Shown in pieces: positions 63,393-64,000 of a DNA stretch of 64,000 nt (within the stretch, counting starts at the first letter, position 1; every line of letters starts with the position of its first letter). The translations under genes and the position numbers were made by a program. This DNA comes from Taibaiella helva (lineage in GTDB: Bacteria; Bacteroidota; Bacteroidia; Chitinophagales; Chitinophagaceae): positions 54,301 to 118,300 of the forward strand of contig NZ_QUZZ01000016.1 of assembly GCF_003545695.1 (NCBI RefSeq), given 5' to 3'. Below the pieces are notes generated by a model that was not told the DNA's origin, did not search any database, and saw only the letters and a list, made by a program, of their open reading frames with translations.

Positions 63393-63612
63393 GCCGCTGA
63401 TTCTTGTTTAATGCCATTGCTTTTACTTCATCGGGGCTGTATGATTTACCTTCACCACGCAAGTACTTCGCCCGCTCTGATTGTATAAGTGCTTTTCTTT
63501 GCGTTTCTGCATCCATCTCTTGGCCCAACAGCACATAGATCGCTTCCAGATGCTTTTCATCAGCATGATCTATATATTCGTGCAACCGCTCTTTAAGCAT
63601 TACCGTATTCAT
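63382..63612 (-). CDS. Antitoxin of the ParE-type pair
   Basis: About 76 residues from ATG 63612. Helical (LKERLHEYIDHADEKHLEA) with a basic C-terminus (YSPDEVKAMALNKNQ). Size, composition and overlap with the toxin fit an addiction-module antitoxin. Intact while its toxin is broken. Confidence 0.75.
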   Translation of the reverse strand: MNTVMLKERLHEYIDHADEKHLEAIYVLLGQEMDAETQRKALIQSERAKYLRGEGKSYSPDEVKAMALNKNQRHAI

Positions 63613-63654
63613 AATATCATTATTTAGATACAAAAATAAGCTTTTAATACCAAA

Positions 63655-63730
63655 TTATCCAATCGGATGGAACTCATCAATATCCTGTTGCAGATCTTCG
63701 ATCTGGTTAACCAGGAAAGCCTCTGTGCTG
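63655..63730 (-). pseudogene. C-terminal tail of a gene interrupted by the IS element
   Basis: Minus-strand codons from the IS edge read STEAFLVNQIEDLQQDIDEF then HPIG and a stop at 63655. Coding-like but unidentified. It runs directly into the IS left end, as expected if the insertion split a gene. Too short to name. Confidence 0.4.
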
Positions 63731-63751
63731 TGTAACCCCTCCTAAAAATCG

Positions 63752-63789
63752 GACTATTTAAAAGTATGATTTTTTACCTTTAAATAGTC
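63752..63789. promoter_or_regulatory. Hairpin at the IS left end before orfA
   Basis: 11-base arms GACTATTTAAA and TTTAAATAGTC with a 16-base AT-rich loop, ending 3 bases before the orfA ATG. Likely to limit translation from transcripts that read in from outside. Confidence 0.5.
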
Positions 63790-63792
63790 AAT

Positions 63793-64000
63793 ATGAAAAA
63801 GTCCCAATTTAGCGAAGCGCAGATCACGCATGCACTCAAAGAGTATGAAAACGGCCGTAAGTCTGAAGACATCTGTCGGGAGCTTGGCATAGCCAAGGTT
63901 ACCTTTTATGCCTGGAAGAAGAAATATTCGGGTATGGATAGTGATCAGCTCAAAAGGCTCAAAGAGCTGGAAGAAGAGAACCGCAAGCTGAAGCAGATGT
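63793..64000 (+). CDS. IS3-family transposase OrfA, 3' end outside window
   Basis: 69 codons visible, starting MKKSQFSEAQITHALKEYEN. Helix-turn-helix typical of IS3/IS407-group OrfA (SEDICRELGIAKVTFYAWKK) followed by the leucine-zipper start (LKRLKELEEENRKLKQM). In this family a programmed frameshift joins it to OrfB; that region is not in the window. Confidence 0.92.
   Translation, partial: MKKSQFSEAQITHALKEYENGRKSEDICRELGIAKVTFYAWKKKYSGMDSDQLKRLKELEEENRKLKQM

Larger units (their letters stand above)
63731..64000 (+). mobile_element. IS3-family insertion sequence, left part
   Basis: The element seems to start at TGTAACCCCTCC (63731), contains an internal hairpin and the start of orfA at 63793, and continues past the window edge. 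The right inverted repeat and orfB are not visible. Confidence 0.75.

Overview
The window reads as a chromosomal segment of a Bacteroidota bacterium, most likely of the Chitinophagia/Chitinophagaceae type (inference). The taxonomic signals are: many upstream regions carry the Bacteroidota -7 promoter element TAnnTTTG instead of a sigma-70 -10 box; there is a type IX secretion C-terminal sorting domain, a LytS-type kinase with a two-component propeller, a YtxJ bacillithiol-type thioredoxin-like protein, and lanthipeptide-like precursors with the leader style common in this phylum. No rRNA, tRNA or CRISPR array was recognised.

Layout. 1-5.7 kb: a large sensor kinase (runs off the left edge), two Cys-rich double-glycine peptide precursors and a GT-C-like membrane protein. 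5.9-17.7 kb: mostly housekeeping genes (hppD, saccharopine dehydrogenase family, thioesterase, glycosyltransferase, ispH, arginase family, TlpA-like thioredoxin, a LemA/TPM/TPM trio, nadK, a BamA-like outer membrane protein). 18-25.5 kb: methyltransferase, DUF2306 protein, HxlR regulator, VOC protein, then a selenium-tRNA module (mnmH, DUF1801, selD), an acyl-carrier-like membrane protein and rmuC. 25.5-33 kb: a nested palindromic repeat, ytxJ, an unexplained 500-base stretch and a 6.3-kb gene for a 2099-residue protein that joins a long unknown N-terminal part to a papain-like (AvrRpt2/C70-like) peptidase and a split AmpD-type amidase. This is the most novel object in the window.

33-46 kb: an accessory and regulatory region: HxlR regulator with a clear double operator, an NTF2-like protein, a frameshifted methyltransferase relic, two SDR enzymes, two AraC regulators, tag, DUF72, a VOC relic, an old-yellow-enzyme homologue, a DGPF/YCII protein paired with an ECF42-type sigma factor, a small SIR2-like protein, a hydrolase and a metallo-beta-lactamase-fold lipase-like protein. 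46.7-50.6 kb: pgk, small secreted and membrane proteins, pirin and OsmC. 50.8-57.4 kb: a copper-handling block on the minus strand: HMA-AraC sensor-regulator, CopA ATPase, tandem-HMA chaperone, DUF3347 protein, and a multicopper oxidase with a C-terminal beta-barrel. 57.7-63 kb: a T9SS cargo protein, a FadR-type regulator with an Fsr-like MFS exporter sharing an 11-base operator motif, a CHAD protein and a cyclophilin lipoprotein. 63.1-64 kb: a toxin-antitoxin pair whose toxin has an in-frame stop, and the left end of an IS3-family element that appears to cut off the tail of another gene.

Limits: domain calls rest on reading motifs by eye, with no database search. Promoters and operators are pattern matches only.
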